Part shown: positions 1 through 8,264 of the stretch, piece after piece
Layout of the letters: every line of letters begins with the position of its first letter
Numbering within the stretch: the stretch's first letter is position 1
Notes under the pieces: generated by a model
Seen by the model: only the letters and a program-made list of their open reading frames with translations
Databases searched by the model: none
What the model was told of the DNA's origin: nothing
Assembly: GCF_036227225.1 (NCBI RefSeq)
Contig: NZ_CP109444.1
Location: forward strand, 248,001-312,000
DNA from: Streptomyces sp. NBC_01478
GTDB lineage: Bacteria; Actinomycetota; Actinomycetes; Streptomycetales; Streptomycetaceae
Direction of reading: 5' to 3'
DNA length: 64,000 nucleotides
Position numbers and translations under genes: made by a program

Positions 1-770
1 CGGCGTTGTTCGTGGACGGCTCCGAGCGAGCGGGCCAGGGAGGGGATCACGATGTCGAGGGTGCCGGTGCCGGGAACGACGACGGTCTGTTCGTCGAGTG
101 CGTCGAAGACGTCGTCGATCAGCCGCTGGGCCATCCTGGGGGCCTTGGGCCGGATCACCTCAACCAGCTTGCGGCGTCCGGCTTTTCGCAGAGCGGCAGG
201 GGATCCGTAGCGTTCCAGCAGCCAGGTCACAGCCTGATGGTCCAGACGCGGTCCCAGGACCCGCTCGAGGCTGGGGTGGAACTGGGTGAGCAGGCCGCGG
301 ATCCGGTTGGAGGTGCGGGTGGCCTCGGCCGCCAGATCCTGGTCGAAGCCGACGAGGACCGTGAGTTCGGCGGTGATCTCGTCGGTCGCCTCCAGCGAGC
401 GCAGTGTGTGCGGCAGGGTGCGGGCGGCGTCGGCGATCACGGCCGCGTCGCGGGCGTCGGTTTTGGCCTCGCCCGGGTAGAGATCGGCGATCCGCCGCAT
501 CGACAGGCCCGGCAGGTAGGCGACCTTGCAGCCGGCATCCCGGGCCACCGTCAGTGGCAGGGCGCCGATGGAGGCGGGCTGGTCGACGATCACCAGGACG
601 GTGCCGAACTTGGCCTTCAGCTTCTCGAAGACGTCCCGCAGTTTCGGCTCGGTGTTGGGCAGGGGTTTGTCGAAGACCTTCTTGCCGGCCGGGGTGAGTC
701 CGTGTCCGTGATGGGTGCTCTTGCCGACGTCCAGGCCGAGGATGACGCCTATGTCGTCGTTGTCGTTCAC
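1..770 (-). CDS. IS110-family transposase, 5' part (runs off left edge)
   Basis: The minus-strand frame opens at a GTG (768-770) and stays open to base 1, so about 256 residues of the N-terminal part are visible. It begins with a DEDD-type RuvC-like fold: residues near the start read GVILGLDVGKSTHHGHG, and a later stretch reads VIVDQPASIGALPLTVARD, followed by YLPGLSMRRIADLYPGEAKT and DARDAAVIADAARTLP. These are the catalytic-region motifs of IS110-type transposases (DEDD_Tnp_IS110). IS110 elements lack classical inverted repeats, so the element end cannot be fixed. The C-terminal transposase_20 domain lies outside the window. The visible part has no frameshift, so it may be active. Confidence 0.88.
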   Translation of the reverse strand, partial: MNDNDDIGVILGLDVGKSTHHGHGLTPAGKKVFDKPLPNTEPKLRDVFEKLKAKFGTVLVIVDQPASIGALPLTVARDAGCKVAYLPGLSMRRIADLYPGEAKTDARDAAVIADAARTLPHTLRSLEATDEITAELTVLVGFDQDLAAEATRTSNRIRGLLTQFHPSLERVLGPRLDHQAVTWLLERYGSPAALRKAGRRKLVEVIRPKAPRMAQRLIDDVFDALDEQTVVVPGTGTLDIVIPSLARSLGAVHEQR

Positions 771-1845
771 GCCGTCCTCCCGAACGGATGTCGTGCGTGC
801 TGGCCGGGGCGTTGGCGTCGTATGCGCGCATCCACGTTATGCAGACCTGCCGCCCGCGTACTGCCGGGCATTGCGCCAGGCCGGGCGGTAGTCGGACCTC
901 TCATCAGCGTCTCCAACGGCGCCTCCCGGGCCCGGTGGCACCACCCCCCAGGTCATCGGTTCGACAGGGGGGAACAGCCATGCCGGGCCCGGAGGCCAGC
1001 GGTCCCATTGCGGAACCGCGAAGAAGATAACGGGGGAGCCTGGGGGTGCGGGAACCGGGGCTCCTGCGGACAAGCGGGGCGTGGTGCGGGGGCGGTCGTC
1101 TCCGGGGCCGTACACGGGCGGGAAGCAGGCGGAGGCACAGGGCAGGAATCGGGGCGGAGACCTCGAGGAGAGGCTGGGGACGCCGCGGCGGGCGGGCGGG
1201 GCGTCGTGCGCGGGCGGCCGCTTCCGGGGCCGTACACGGGCGGGAAGCAGGCGGAGGCCAGAGGCGGGTACCGGCGCAGAGACCCCGAGGGCAGGGCCGG
1301 GGGCGCGGCTGCGGACGGGCGGACCCATACGGCGGTGGCCGTCTCCGGGGCCGTAGTGGGCCGCTGTTCCCCGGGAGGGAAGGTGTCTCTTGGGCGTTCG
1401 GTCGGGGAGCGGACCGGGTGGGTGTGTCTTCGGTGTCCGGTGCGGCGCCGTTCCGGGCGGGCGGCCCGCTCCGGCCGCGGGTGCCTTGTGTGTCGTACGA
1501 CTGCTGCCCGCCTTCCGGCACGCGCAGCGCCCCCGCCTCCTCCCACCCTCCTCCGACTCCCCTCCCACTGCCCTCTCCTTTCCTGCGCGGCGGGGCTGGG
1601 GAGGGGTGCCGTGTGTGCTGCTCTCCGCCGTGCCGTATCGCCGTGGTGGTACGGGAGTCGGCCCGCCGGGCAGGTGTCGGTCCGGTGGGAGGCCCTGCCC
1701 GGGGGCCGCGGGAGGAGAGAGAGGTTCGGGGGCAGGGGAGGTCGCGGTCGCGGGGCCGGGACTCCGTGGTGCCGGGGCCGGGCTTCCCCGGGCCTGCCGG
1801 AGGGGGCGGATCGGGGGGGCCGGTTCCGTGTCCGGGGGGCGGGTG
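771..1845. other. Gene-poor GC-rich region between IS110 and the signalling island
   Basis: Several frames stay open here only because stop codons are rare in this composition. None shows a domain, a convincing ribosome site or Streptomyces-like codon positions. The stretch holds degenerate 120-bp direct repeats (1081-1322) and a pyrimidine-rich patch near 1520-1590. I see no gene. Confidence 0.6.
1081..1322. repeat. Degenerate tandem repeat, about 120-bp unit
   Basis: Two adjacent units of about 120 bp share a nearly perfect core (TCCGGGGCCGTACACGGGCG, then GGAAGCAGGCGGAGG) at about 1101-1137 and 1222-1258. A shorter third copy of the core start (TCTCCGGGGCCGTA) lies at about 1342-1355. The repeats are not in a gene and precede the 3' end of the NmrA-like gene. 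Confidence 0.7.
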
Positions 1846-2781
1846 TTACGGCGTCTGTGGGTGGGGGCCGGGTTCGTCCGGGGGCGGGGTGAAGGCTTCG
1901 AGGTGGTCCCGGGCCCAGGTCCGGAAGGAGCGGGCCGGGTGGCCGGTCAGGGTGCGGACGGTGTCCTCGACGTGGGCCTTGGCGCCGGCCCGCTGGCGTT
2001 CCGCGCTCGCCAGGAGGGCTTCGACGACCGGGGGCGGGTAGCGTCCGCTCAGCGCGGCGCGGGCCTGATCAGGGGTCAGTTCCTGAAAGCGCAGCGGGAT
2101 GCCGAGCAGCCGGCCCAGCTCGCGGGTCTGGCCGGCGGCGGTCAGGGCCTGCGGTCCGGTCAGGGTGTAGGCGCGTCCGGCGTGGCCGTCCTCGGTCAGG
2201 GCCCGTACCGCGACCTCGGCGATGTCGCGGGGGTCCACGCAGGCGTTGGGCGAGGTCCCGTACAGCGCGCGGACGGTGCGCTCGCGGCGGACGGGGGCCG
2301 CCCAGGACAGGGAGTTGGACATGAACGCGCGCGGGCGCAGCAGGGTCCACTGCAGGCCGCAGCCGCGCAGCAGGTCCTCGTTCGCGCGCTGCCGGCGGGT
2401 GAGGAGGTCGTCGGCCCCGGGGTCCAGGACGGCCGCCGCGGAGAGTTTCACCACCCGCCGCACCCCGGCCTTCACCGCGGCCGCGACGAAGGCCGCGTCG
2501 TCGCCGCCGTCGACGCGGGCGGTGACCAGGAACGCCGTGCGCACACCGTGCAGGGCCCCGGCCAGCGACGGCGGGTCGGTGTAGTCCCCGGCGACCGTCT
2601 CCGCCCCCGGGAAGACCCCCGCGGCCTTCGCCGGGTCCCTGGTCATGACCCGCACCCGCAGGCCCGCGGGCAGGGCGCGGACCACTTCCCCTCCCACCGT
2701 CCCCGTCGCGCCCGTCACCAGGACCACCGGGTCCCGGCCGCGCCCGGCCCGCGGCAGCGCCCGCCGCCCGTCCTCACCCAT
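1846..2781 (-). CDS. NmrA-like NAD(P)-binding oxidoreductase (atypical SDR)
   Basis: This 311-residue protein carries a Rossmann fold with the nucleotide motif VLVTGATGTVGGEV near residues 20-33. It is followed by the NmrA/azoreductase-type pattern: RVRVMTRDPAKAAG after beta-2, then GDYTDPPSLAGALHGV and the strand FLVTARV. It lacks the YxxxK catalytic pair of classical SDRs at the usual place, as expected for NmrA/HSCARG-type proteins, so its role may be redox or NADP sensing. It lies divergent from the ArpA-like receptor at 3200, with an ARE-like site between them. A job in making or modifying the butyrolactone signal, like the reductases of other AfsA clusters, is inference. The upstream leader is strongly pyrimidine/purine-asymmetric. 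Confidence 0.8.
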   Translation of the reverse strand: MGEDGRRALPRAGRGRDPVVLVTGATGTVGGEVVRALPAGLRVRVMTRDPAKAAGVFPGAETVAGDYTDPPSLAGALHGVRTAFLVTARVDGGDDAAFVAAAVKAGVRRVVKLSAAAVLDPGADDLLTRRQRANEDLLRGCGLQWTLLRPRAFMSNSLSWAAPVRRERTVRALYGTSPNACVDPRDIAEVAVRALTEDGHAGRAYTLTGPQALTAAGQTRELGRLLGIPLRFQELTPDQARAALSGRYPPPVVEALLASAERQRAGAKAHVEDTVRTLTGHPARSFRTWARDHLEAFTPPPDEPGPHPQTP

Positions 2782-3130
2782 GCCCCACCACCCGTCCCTC
2801 CCCCGCCCCTTCCGCCCCCGCCCGTCTCTCCCTCTCCCTCATCCGCTCCCGCATCGCCTTGTCCCCTCTCCCTTTCCTCATTTCTTTTCCCCTTTCTCCT
2901 TTCTCCCGCGTTCCTCCGCGCCCGCGCCCCTTCCGCTGCCCGTCCCGTCCTCTTCCACGGGTTCTTTCCGCAGGTTCTTTCCGCGGGTTCTTTTTACGGC
3001 TGTTCGCCGCGCGTTATCCGGTTTCTTCCGGTTTCCCGGCCGGCGGGTCTGCCGGGCGGGGGCGGGCCGGGGTCCGGGGGCGGTGCGGTGTGTGCGGGGT
3101 GTTCGGTCTGCCGGGGCGGGGCCGGACACG
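2782..3130. other. Polypyrimidine-rich divergent intergenic region
   Basis: On the plus strand, 2782-2960 is almost entirely C and T, with runs such as TTTCTTTTCCCCTTTCTCC. It is followed by a short tandem repeat of (C)GGTTCTTTCCGC at about 2957-2990. No gene is seen. It is the purine-rich leader of the NmrA-like gene on the minus strand and leads into the ARE1 site on the plus side. Confidence 0.6.
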
Positions 3131-3158
3131 ATAAGATTCGGACTGGACGGTTTTTATT
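3131..3158. promoter_or_regulatory. ARE-like operator 1 (GBL receptor site)
   Basis: The imperfect palindrome has a right half GACTGGACGGTTTTTATT and a left half ATAAGATTCGGA. The core TGGACGGTT is shared exactly with the sites at 6088 and 7675 and is nearly identical at 12499. It lies 41 bp before the receptor start at 3200 and between divergent genes, so it could control both. Binding by an ArpA/ScbR-type receptor is inferred from resemblance to known autoregulatory elements. Confidence 0.72.
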
Positions 3159-3199
3159 GGGCCTTCGGGCCCGTCGGACACGGAGGACCGGGGGCGGCG

Positions 3200-3862
3200 A
3201 TGCAGGACCGGGCGATCCTCACCCGCCAGGCGATCCTCGCCGCGGCGGCCGGGGTCTTCGAGGAACGCGGCTACCGGGCCGCGACGATCAGCGAGATCCT
3301 CGCCCGGGCGGGGGTGACCCGCGGTGCGCTCTACTTCCATTTCCCCTCCAAGGAGGATCTGGCGGAGGGGGTGATCCGCGAGCAGGACGGCCGGCTGCCC
3401 GCGGTGGGCCCCGAGTGCGCCGTCCAGCAACTGGTGGACACCGTGGTCCTGCACGCCCACCGGCTGCGCACCGACCCGGTGGTCCGGGCCGGTGCGCGGC
3501 TCGCGCTCGACCAGCAGGCCGAGGGGCTCGACCGCGGCGGATCCTTCCGGCGCTGGGGCGAGGTCGGCACCGGCCTGCTGGAACAGGCGCGGGAGCGCGG
3601 CGAGCTGCTGCCGCACGTGGTGCCGGCCCAGACCGCGGGCGTCCTGGTGGGGGCCTTCGCCGGAATCCAGGCCCTCTCCCGGTCCCTGTCCGGCTACCAG
3701 GACCTGCCGCGCCGGGTCACCGGCCTGCTGCGGCACGTGCTGCCGTCCGTCGTGATCCCCCCGGTGCTGGCCGCGGTGGACCTCTCCGAGACCAGGGGCG
3801 CCCGGGTCCAGGAGCAGCTCCACGACACGGTCGGCGTGCCGGGGCAGGCCCCCCTCACCTGA
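3200..3862 (+). CDS. ArpA/ScbR-type TetR gamma-butyrolactone receptor (copy 1)
   Basis: This 220-residue TetR-family regulator has its N-terminal helix-turn-helix at residues 8-55, with the signature of GBL receptors: FEERGYRAATISEILARAG, then VTRGALYFHFPSKEDLAEGV. The ligand domain keeps a Trp in SFRRWGEVG, at about the position of the Trp needed for ligand binding in ArpA (family knowledge). The start ATG follows GGAGGACCGGGGGCG. The ARE-like site at 3131-3158 suggests autorepression. It is very similar along its whole length to the receptor at 12565 but uses ordinary Streptomyces codons (CTG, GAG, CAG). Its 3' end overlaps the convergent monooxygenase by 8 bp. Confidence 0.9.
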   Translation: MQDRAILTRQAILAAAAGVFEERGYRAATISEILARAGVTRGALYFHFPSKEDLAEGVIREQDGRLPAVGPECAVQQLVDTVVLHAHRLRTDPVVRAGARLALDQQAEGLDRGGSFRRWGEVGTGLLEQARERGELLPHVVPAQTAGVLVGAFAGIQALSRSLSGYQDLPRRVTGLLRHVLPSVVIPPVLAAVDLSETRGARVQEQLHDTVGVPGQAPLT

Positions 3863-5681
3863 CCGCGCCCGGCGCCGCATCCCCCGCCCCCGCCCCCACT
3901 CCGGCCACCACACCCGCACCCGCACCCGCATCCGTGTCCGTGTCCGCATCCGTGTCCGTGTCCGTGTCCGTGTCCGCACCTGTGTCCCGCCGCCGCGTCG
4001 CGGTGCCGGCGGCCGCCCCGCTCCCGGTGGCGGGGGCCGTCCCGGTGGCGGGGGTGTCCGGCTGCTCCTGTTCCCGGCCGGCGTCCCGGCGGAAGTAGGC
4101 GCCGAGGGCGGGGGCGAGGGGGCCGGCGCCGGCCGCCCAGGCGACGTATCCGTCCGGCCGCACCAGGACCGCCCCGCCCGGCAGGGCGGCCGGCCCCTGG
4201 ACCCGCACCACCCGCAGCAGCCCGGCCCACGGCCGTGCCTGCGCCTCCCAGCGGCCGCCGCCGTCCGCGTCGGACAGCAGGAGCAGCGGCCGGCCGGCGG
4301 CCAGCAGGCCGATCACGTCGGTGCGGCCCTGCCCGGTGGCCAGTTCGGTGTTGGGCAGGAACCGTCCCTCCCAGGGCGAGGGATCGGGGGCGCGCGCGGG
4401 CAGCACCGTGTCCTGGGCGCTGACCATCGAGGCCAGCACCCCGCCCTCGCCCTCCCCGCCCCGTGCCAGCAGCTCGCCGAACAGGGTGCGCAGCGGGTCC
4501 AGGCCGGCGTCCGGGCGCATCAGGGCGAGCTGGGCGCGGGTGTTGTCGATGACCCGCTGCGCGGCGGGGCGGCGTTCCAGGTCGTAGGTGTCCAGCAGGC
4601 CCGGCGCCGCGGCGCCGCGGACGGCCAGGGCCAGTTTCCAGCCGAGGTTGAGGGCGTCCAGCACACCCGCGCTCAAGCCCTGGCCGCCGATCGGGAAGTG
4701 GACATGGGCCGCGTCCCCCGCCAGCAGGATCCGCCCCGCACGGTAGGAGCGGGTGATACGGCTGAAGTCGCTGAACCGGCTCAGCCAGCGCGCCCGCCCC
4801 ATCGCGACCTCCCGCCCGGTGATCCAGGCGACCTCCCGGCGCAGTTCCTCCAGGGTGGGCGGCACCTGCCGCCCGCGGTGCGCACCCGAGCAGTTGAGGG
4901 TCCGCAGACGGACCGCACCGGACGGCACACCCCCGCCCCCCGCGACGCCGCCCCCGGCCTCCCCGACGGCCTCGGCCCCCGTGACGGCCCCGGTCTCCAT
5001 AGCGGCCCCGGTCTGCGTGACGGCCTGAGGCTCCGTGACGTTCTTGACGACGATCCAGCCGCGTTCGGTGCGGTGCCAGCCCGGGCGCAGGGCGCCGGGC
5101 TCCTCCAGGAGTACGTCGCCGGCCAGCGCGGAGACCGTGGCCGGGTAGCTGCGGCAGGCGAAGCCCGCCTGCTCGCGCACCGTGCTGCGCGCCCCGTCCG
5201 CGCCCACCGCGTAACGGGCCGTGCAGGTCACCGCCCCCCGGCGCCCCTGGGCCGTGACCCGTACCCCCTCCGGCCCCTGGCGCACTCCGGTCACCCGCAG
5301 GCCGCGCAGGATCACCACACCGGCCGCCCGCGCCCGCATCTCGAAATGCCGTTCCAACTGCTCCTGCTCGCACTTGAGGACCGGCGGCGGCTCCAGGGCC
5401 GGCGCGCACATGTCCAGCCCGGGCATCCCCGCGAAATGGAACCCGCAGCGCGTCGCCGCCGGCGCCGCCCGCCCCCCGGGCAGGCCGGCCAGATGCCCTC
5501 GCCGCACCAGGCTCTGCACCGCCCGGGCGTGCAGCGTGGTCGCCTTGGGCCGGGCCGACACCCCGCCCCGCTCCTCCACCACCACCGTGCGCACCCCGTA
5601 CCCCGCCAGCTCACACGCCACCAGCAGCCCCACCGGCCCCCCGCCCACGACCACCACCTGCGCCCGCACGTCACCCGACAT
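3855..5681 (-). CDS. FAD-dependent class A aromatic-type monooxygenase
   Basis: The 608-residue protein has the FAD_binding_3 layout: a GxGxxG dinucleotide fold at residues 8-25 (VVVVGGGPVGLLVACEL), a DG motif around 160-164 (VGADGARS) and the GD motif at 318-337 (ILLAGDAAHVHFPIGGQG). It has a C-terminal thioredoxin-like section with weak conservation. The family hydroxylates aromatic or polyketide substrates with NAD(P)H and O2. Two oddities are a Gly/Ala/Thr-rich insertion near residues 217-255, and a C-terminal tail of about 70 residues containing an Asp-Thr repeat made by hexanucleotide repeats in the DNA. The start ATG at 5681 places the ARE-like site at 6088 about 400 bp upstream. A role in signal modification or in resistance is possible; the substrate is unknown. 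Confidence 0.85.
   Translation of the reverse strand: MSGDVRAQVVVVGGGPVGLLVACELAGYGVRTVVVEERGGVSARPKATTLHARAVQSLVRRGHLAGLPGGRAAPAATRCGFHFAGMPGLDMCAPALEPPPVLKCEQEQLERHFEMRARAAGVVILRGLRVTGVRQGPEGVRVTAQGRRGAVTCTARYAVGADGARSTVREQAGFACRSYPATVSALAGDVLLEEPGALRPGWHRTERGWIVVKNVTEPQAVTQTGAAMETGAVTGAEAVGEAGGGVAGGGGVPSGAVRLRTLNCSGAHRGRQVPPTLEELRREVAWITGREVAMGRARWLSRFSDFSRITRSYRAGRILLAGDAAHVHFPIGGQGLSAGVLDALNLGWKLALAVRGAAAPGLLDTYDLERRPAAQRVIDNTRAQLALMRPDAGLDPLRTLFGELLARGGEGEGGVLASMVSAQDTVLPARAPDPSPWEGRFLPNTELATGQGRTDVIGLLAAGRPLLLLSDADGGGRWEAQARPWAGLLRVVRVQGPAALPGGAVLVRPDGYVAWAAGAGPLAPALGAYFRRDAGREQEQPDTPATGTAPATGSGAAAGTATRRRDTGADTDTDTDTDADTDTDAGAGAGVVAGVGAGAGDAAPGAVR
3911..3987. repeat. Hexanucleotide tandem repeat inside the monooxygenase 3' end
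   Basis: Units of CGCACC and CGTGTC alternate over about 75 bp. Read on the minus strand they encode a run of alternating Asp and Thr in the tail of the monooxygenase. Such repeats can change length by slippage in 6-bp steps without breaking the frame. Confidence 0.85.
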
Positions 5682-6692
5682 CCCCGGCCTCCCCCATCTC
5701 GTCCCGGACCACGCCCTCCCAGCACCGCACCCGCCGCCGACGGAACACCGAAACCCGGAACCGGAGGACACCGGCGAGCACCGGAGCACACCGGGAGACC
5801 GGAACACCGGAGCACCGTGCGAAGACGGAAGCAGGGCGCAGGGGCCGAGACGGCGACGGCGACGGAGGGGGAGGGCGGAGGCGGGAGGAGGCGGACGGCA
5901 TCCCGCGCCGCACCGTGCTCTGCGCGGCACGGCCTCTCCCCCTCCGCCCTCCCCTTCTCCCGCCTTCAGCCTGCCTGTCAGTTCTGCCTCTGCCAGCCCT
6001 CTTACGGCTTCTCGCGGCTTCTTCCGGCGCGGCCCGGCACAGGTTCTGCGGGGCCGGGCGGACCGTCCCAGGGGTGCGGACGCCGCCAAAATATACCGGG
6101 TGGACGGTTCTTTGCAATGGGGTCCGGAGAACCGTCCGGGAGAGGAGCGGGGAGGGCGTCGCGGGAGAGGCGGGCACGGGCCGGGGCCCGCGTCCGGGAC
6201 GGCGGCCGTCCGCGCGCCGGGGCGGGCAGCAGTGCGACGGGGGCGCCTGCCGGAGGGCGGGGACTCTTCCCTCCGGGGCATGCGGTGCGGGGGCATGTGC
6301 GGTCCGGGGGCATGCAGTCCGGTGGGCGGACGAGTCCGGTGGGCGGACGGCTCCCGGGGCGGGCGGACCGGGCCGGTACCCGGGAAGAGGAGGGCGGGCT
6401 GGTGCAGGGAGGACAGCCCCCCGGGGGGGCCGGCACCGGGAGGACACCCCCAGGGGGACGGGACGGCGCCCGGGACCAGGCTCCGGGGGCCGGAGCCGGG
6501 CGCCGCAGCCGGGGAGTCGAGGGCCAGGAGTCGGAAGCCGGGATTCGGAGCCGGAACCAGGACCCGGGGGCCAGGACCCGGGAAGCCGGGGGCCGGGAGC
6601 CGGGGGCGCAACCGAGGGCGCCCGCCGGGCCAGGCCGGGCGGGCGGGCCGGGGCACGCGGGTCGGGCCGGGCGGGCGGTGAGCCGGGTGAGG
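5682..6692. other. Long leader region upstream of the monooxygenase, downstream of the SARP
   Basis: No convincing gene is visible in this kilobase. It contains the ARE-like site at 6088-6117 and a G-rich plus strand from 6120 to 6720 with many CCGGGA/GCCGGG repeats. A 21-bp direct repeat at about 6667-6687 recurs at about 6695-6715, inside the SARP 3' end. If transcription of the monooxygenase begins at the ARE-like promoter, its leader would be about 400 nt. Confidence 0.55.
6088..6117. promoter_or_regulatory. ARE-like operator 2
   Basis: The left half is AAAATATACCGGG and the right half is TGGACGGTTCTTTGCAA. The TGGACGGTT core is identical to sites 1 and 3. It lies about 407 bp upstream of the minus-strand monooxygenase and about 575 bp beyond the SARP stop, so the monooxygenase is the likeliest target. 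Confidence 0.68.
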
Positions 6693-7577
6693 TCAGGCCG
6701 GGCGGGCGGTGAGCCGGGGGGCCGTGCCGGCGGCGGGGGCGGTCACGGGGGCGCTGTCGGGGCGGGCGGTCAGGATGGAGCGCTGCAGGCGGCCCAGCGG
6801 CGCGGAGGGCTCCAGGCCCAGTTCCGCGACGAGGGTGGAGCGCAGCCGCTGGTAGACGTCCAGGGCCTCGCCGCGCCGGCCCGCGCGGTGCAGCGCCACC
6901 ATGAACTGGCCGTGCAGGCTCTCGTGCATCCGGTGCTGGTTGACCAGCACCGTCAGCTCCGGCAGCAGCTCGCGGTGGCGGCCCAGGCGCAGGTCGGCGT
7001 CGATGCGCTGGTCCAGCGCGCACAGCCGGGCCTCCTCCAGCCGGCGGGCCTCCATGCCGATCTGGCTGCCGGCCTGCAGACCGGTCAGCGCCGGCCCGCT
7101 CCACAGCTCCAGCGCGCCGGCCAGCCGGCGGGCCGCTCCCGCGTAGTCCTCCGCGTCCATCGCCCGGTAACCGGTCCCCGCACGGCGCCCGAACTCCCGG
7201 TGGTCGACCGTGCCGCCCCGGGTGCGCAGCCGGTAGCCGCCCGGCACGGTGGCCAGAACATCCTTGGCCCCCAGCCGCCCACCACCCCCAGCGCCCTCGC
7301 CCCCGCCTTCCCGCTCCCCCGCCTGCGGCCGCCGCCCCGGCGCGGCCAGCGCCGCGCCGATCAGCTCGCGCAACTGCAGGACGTAGGTCTGCAGGGTGGT
7401 GCGCGCACTGCGCCGCGGCATCGCCCCCCACAGCTCCTCGACCAGCGCGGCCACCGGCACCACCTGATCGGCGCGCAGGGCCAGCAGGCCCAGCACCCGC
7501 CGCGGCTTCGGCGCCGTCGGCACGACCGACACACCGTTCTCACGCACCGCCAGCGCACCCAGCACTTCGATGTCCAC
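6693..7577 (-). CDS. SARP-family transcriptional activator (short form)
   Basis: At 294 residues this is a SARP reduced to its core, an OmpR-type winged helix (about 1-95) followed by a BTAD domain (about 125-270). DNA-binding landmarks include VDIEVLGALAVRENG at the N-terminus, RRVLGLLALRADQVV and ELWGAMPRRSARTTLQTYV. BTAD landmarks include FMVALHRAGRRGEALDVYQR and LVAELGLEPSAPLGRLQ near the C-terminus. The start is GTG 7577 because GGGGGAG lies six bases before it; a TTG at 7583 is less likely. A Gly/Glu-rich linker (about residues 85-105) sits between the domains. An ARE-like site 98 bp upstream suggests direct control by a GBL receptor, as for other pathway SARPs. No biosynthetic target cluster is in the window. 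Confidence 0.9.
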   Translation of the reverse strand: MDIEVLGALAVRENGVSVVPTAPKPRRVLGLLALRADQVVPVAALVEELWGAMPRRSARTTLQTYVLQLRELIGAALAAPGRRPQAGEREGGGEGAGGGGRLGAKDVLATVPGGYRLRTRGGTVDHREFGRRAGTGYRAMDAEDYAGAARRLAGALELWSGPALTGLQAGSQIGMEARRLEEARLCALDQRIDADLRLGRHRELLPELTVLVNQHRMHESLHGQFMVALHRAGRRGEALDVYQRLRSTLVAELGLEPSAPLGRLQRSILTARPDSAPVTAPAAGTAPRLTARPA

Positions 7578-7674
7578 ACTCAACTCCCCCACGAGGCCGC
7601 CACGACAGCAGGCACACGGCCCCGCACTCCGGGACCGCCCGACGCCCGGGCCGGCACGGCACCCGAACCCCTCG

Positions 7675-7704
7675 ATAAAAAAACAGCATGGACGGTTTGT
7701 CAAT
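7675..7704. promoter_or_regulatory. ARE-like operator 3 (SARP promoter)
   Basis: An A-rich left half (ATAAAAAAACAGCA) is followed by TGGACGGTTTGTCAATG. The core matches sites 1 and 2 exactly. It lies 98 bp upstream of the SARP GTG on the minus strand. The local A/T richness contrasts with the surrounding DNA of about 75-80 percent GC and may include the promoter. Confidence 0.75.
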
Positions 7705-8264
7705 GTGCGGGGGGCATACCGCCCCCGGGAACGCACAGATCCGGCCACCCCCGCACCCGCCGGAAGCACGGGCAGGACACGCACGGGACACGCCGGCAGG
7801 ACAGGGGCGCGGCACGGGCGGACCGCCCGGCCGGGAGCCGGCGCGGGACACGGAGCACCGGATGCCGGGCCAGGTGTGCGGGGGATGCCGGGCGGGGGGA
7901 TGTGCGGGGTGAGGGGATGTGCGGGGTGGGCGTGCGCCGCGCGTGGGGGGTGCGGGGTGTTCAGGGCGTACGGGGGTTGCGCGGGGCGGGGGCGTCCGTC
8001 CCGGCCTTCGGCCGCGCTCTCCGCCGTACGGCGGACCCCGGTCCGCAGCCGGCGCCCTCCCCGGGGGTGCCGACGGGGCATCCCCAGGGGGGCGGGGGGC
8101 GGGGTGTGCGGCCGGAAGTGTGCTGCCCGTTCCGGCCGTGCGGCGGATCACCGGAAGAAGGCGAGCCGGGCAAGCAGAGGCGGGACGGGGCGGGCCGGGG
8201 CGGGCCGGGGCCGGGTGGGTGAAGGGAGGGAGGGAAGGAGGGAGGGAGGGGGTGGCCGGGCGGT
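7705..8264. other. Intergenic region between TetR2 and SARP
   Basis: No gene is seen. The plus strand becomes G-rich towards 8260, and 8223-8254 is a run of GGGA/GGGAA units immediately beyond the stop of the TetR gene at 8265. It could form a G-quadruplex on one strand or a C-rich structure in the transcript. A GC stem near 8008-8035 (GGCCTTCGGCC and CCGCCGTACGGCGG) may be a terminator. Confidence 0.5.

Noticed and set aside
6..4098. Long plus-strand frames over the IS110, NmrA and receptor region
   Set aside because: They are antisense or out-of-frame to genes with clear motifs, and low-complexity.
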